From: Klebsiella pneumoniae
Lineage (GTDB): Bacteria > Pseudomonadota > Gammaproteobacteria > Ga0077536
Length of the DNA stretch: 6,554 nt
Direction: 5' to 3'
NCBI GenBank assembly: GCA_945873015.1
Contig: CAMCBY010000241.1
Coordinates: 1 to 6,554, forward strand
Shown here piece by piece: positions 5,126 to 6,554 of the stretch. Every line of letters begins with the position of its first letter. The stretch's first letter is position 1. The translations under genes were made by a program, and so were the position numbers. The notes beneath the pieces are model-generated. The model saw only the letters and a program-made list of their open reading frames with translations. It was not told the origin of the DNA and made no database searches.

Positions 5126-6554
5126 ATGAGCGAACCGCGCGCACAGCGGAGCGAGACATCCGCCATTTCAGCGCGGCGTGAATTGGCCAATGCCATTCGT
5201 GCCTTGAGCATGGATGCGGTGCAGGCGGCCAATTCCGGCCATCCCGGCGCGCCGATGGGCATGGCGGACATCGCCGAAGTGCTGTGGCGCGACTTCCTGG
5301 TGCATAACCCGGCCAATCCGTCGTGGAGCAATCGCGATCGTTTTGTGCTGTCCAATGGCCACGGTTCGATGCTGCTCTATTCGCTGCTGCATCTGTCGGG
5401 TTACGCGCTCAGCATCGACGACATCAAGGCCTTCCGTCAGCTTCATTCCAAGACCCCGGGCCACCCGGAACGGGGCGAAACACCCGGCGTCGAGACCACC
5501 ACCGGCCCTTTGGGCCAGGGCCTCGCCAATGCGGTCGGCATGGCACTCGGTGAGCGTCACCTTGCGGCGCGCTTCAACCGCCCCGGCCATGAAGTGGTCG
5601 ACCATTACACCTATGTCTTCGCCGGTGATGGCTGTCTTATGGAAGGCATTTCCCATGAGGCCTGCTCGCTGGCCGGCACGCTGGGTCTGGGCAAACTCAT
5701 CGTGTGTTACGACGACAACGGCATATCCATCGATGGCGAAGTCGAAGGCTGGTTCACCGATGACACCGCCGGCCGCTTCGAAGCCTATGGCTGGCAGGTG
5801 GTGCGAGCGGTTGACGGCCACGATGCCGCCGCGGTCAAAGCCGCGCTGGAAAGCGCCCGCGCTGAAACCAGGCGCCCGACCCTCATTATCTGCAAGACCG
5901 TGATCGGGTATGGCTCGCCGAACAAGGCCGGCACCGAGAGCTGCCACGGCGCGGCACTCGGCGTCGATGAAGTCGCGGCAACCCGCGTCGCCTTGAACTG
6001 GCCGCACGCACCGTTTGTCATTCCGAACGAGATCTACGCCTCCTGGAGCGCGCTTGAGACCGGCGCTGCGCGCGAGCAAAGCTGGAACGGTCAGTTCAAA
6101 GCGTATGCAGCAGCCCATCCGGCGCTCGCCGCCGAATACGAGCGGGTGGTGAACGGCCGCCTGCCGAGCGACTGGGCGGCGGGTGCCAGCGCCAGTGTCG
6201 CGGCCATGGCCGCCACCGAAAAGGCCGAAGCTTCGCGCAAGTCCTCCGAGCGCGCGCTCGATCATTTCGGCAAGCTGCTGCCGGAACTGCTGGGCGGTTC
6301 GGCCGATCTCACCGGCTCCAACCTCACGTTCCATGCCTCGAGTCGCGGCCTCACGACCCATGCCCTCGATGGCAACTACGTCTATTACGGCGTGCGCGAA
6401 TTTGCGATGGGCGCGATGATGAATGGTCTCGCGCTGCATGGCGGTGCGATTCCCTACGGCGGCACCTTCCTGGTGTTCTCCGACTATATGCGTAACGCGG
6501 TGCGTATGGCTGCACTCATGCAGTTGCGCACGGTGTATGTCTTCACCCATGACT
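5126..6554 (+). CDS. tkt: Transketolase, C-terminus cut by window edge
   Basis: This thiamine-diphosphate enzyme moves two-carbon ketol units between sugar phosphates in the non-oxidative pentose phosphate pathway. The frame is open from ATG 5126 to the right edge (476 codons); E. coli TktA has 663, so most of the C-terminal third is missing. Near-identical family blocks include SGHPGAPMGMADIAEVLW with His39, RFVLSNGHGSML with His79, SKTPGHPE with His113, and GVETTTGPLGQG. The cofactor/metal motif follows as GDG (167-169) with Asn198 in YDDNGISIDG, then SPNKAGT with His274. In the pyrimidine domain GSADLTGSNLT and YGVREF carry Glu425, the catalytic glutamate (E. coli Glu411). The His residues match E. 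coli His26, His66, His100 and His261 with a constant offset of 13. The first 15 or so residues are an extra polar N-terminus supported by the ribosome-binding site. The gene diverges from metF. Symbol tkt is used because tktA and tktB cannot be told apart. Confidence 0.97.
   Translation, partial: MSEPRAQRSETSAISARRELANAIRALSMDAVQAANSGHPGAPMGMADIAEVLWRDFLVHNPANPSWSNRDRFVLSNGHGSMLLYSLLHLSGYALSIDDIKAFRQLHSKTPGHPERGETPGVETTTGPLGQGLANAVGMALGERHLAARFNRPGHEVVDHYTYVFAGDGCLMEGISHEACSLAGTLGLGKLIVCYDDNGISIDGEVEGWFTDDTAGRFEAYGWQVVRAVDGHDAAAVKAALESARAETRRPTLIICKTVIGYGSPNKAGTESCHGAALGVDEVAATRVALNWPHAPFVIPNEIYASWSALETGAAREQSWNGQFKAYAAAHPALAAEYERVVNGRLPSDWAAGASASVAAMAATEKAEASRKSSERALDHFGKLLPELLGGSADLTGSNLTFHASSRGLTTHALDGNYVYYGVREFAMGAMMNGLALHGGAIPYGGTFLVFSDYMRNAVRMAALMQLRTVYVFTHD

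Noticed and set aside
5168..6550. Long open frame of 460 codons on the minus strand opposite transketolase
   Set aside because: The plus-strand frame encodes an unmistakable transketolase. The opposite frame is the usual open antisense frame of GC-rich coding DNA and shows no family resemblance.

Overview
The window is GC-rich bacterial chromosome, and its protein families point to a proteobacterium, most likely a gamma- or betaproteobacterium. It carries MSHA-type (type IV-like) pilus assembly genes, a transketolase closely similar to E. coli TktA, and a standard MetF. I cannot place it more narrowly. All five recognisable genes look intact except where the window edges cut them.

Layout. 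Reading leftwards on the minus strand from about 4800 is metF (5,10-methylenetetrahydrofolate reductase). It is followed after 10 nt by a sigma-54-dependent response regulator (receiver, AAA+ and Fis-type HTH). Three nt later comes an ExeA/MshM-type membrane ATPase. After a 127-bp gap that contains a very AT-rich promoter-like island comes an MshL-type outer-membrane secretin lipoprotein, cut by the left edge. On the plus strand, diverging from metF across a 325-bp intergenic region, is transketolase, cut by the right edge after 476 codons.

How the parts may work together. The MshM-like ATPase and MshL-like secretin belong to one envelope-spanning pilus machine. The enhancer-binding regulator upstream probably controls pilus or surface-structure genes through sigma-54, but its target is not shown here. 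Its receiver has a DLGLPPxPxGxxEG segment that recalls regulators of the PEP-CTERM (PrsR) type. MetF (one-carbon metabolism, methionine supply) and transketolase (pentose phosphate pathway) are housekeeping genes. The close packing of metF with the regulator suggests readthrough transcription rather than shared function.

I saw no mobile element, CRISPR array, tRNA or rRNA, and no clearly new system. The most interesting non-coding signal is three 11-bp-phased ATAAAT units overlapping the probable secretin promoter. The most interesting coding oddity is a tandem GGNGGGGN repeat in the secretin.
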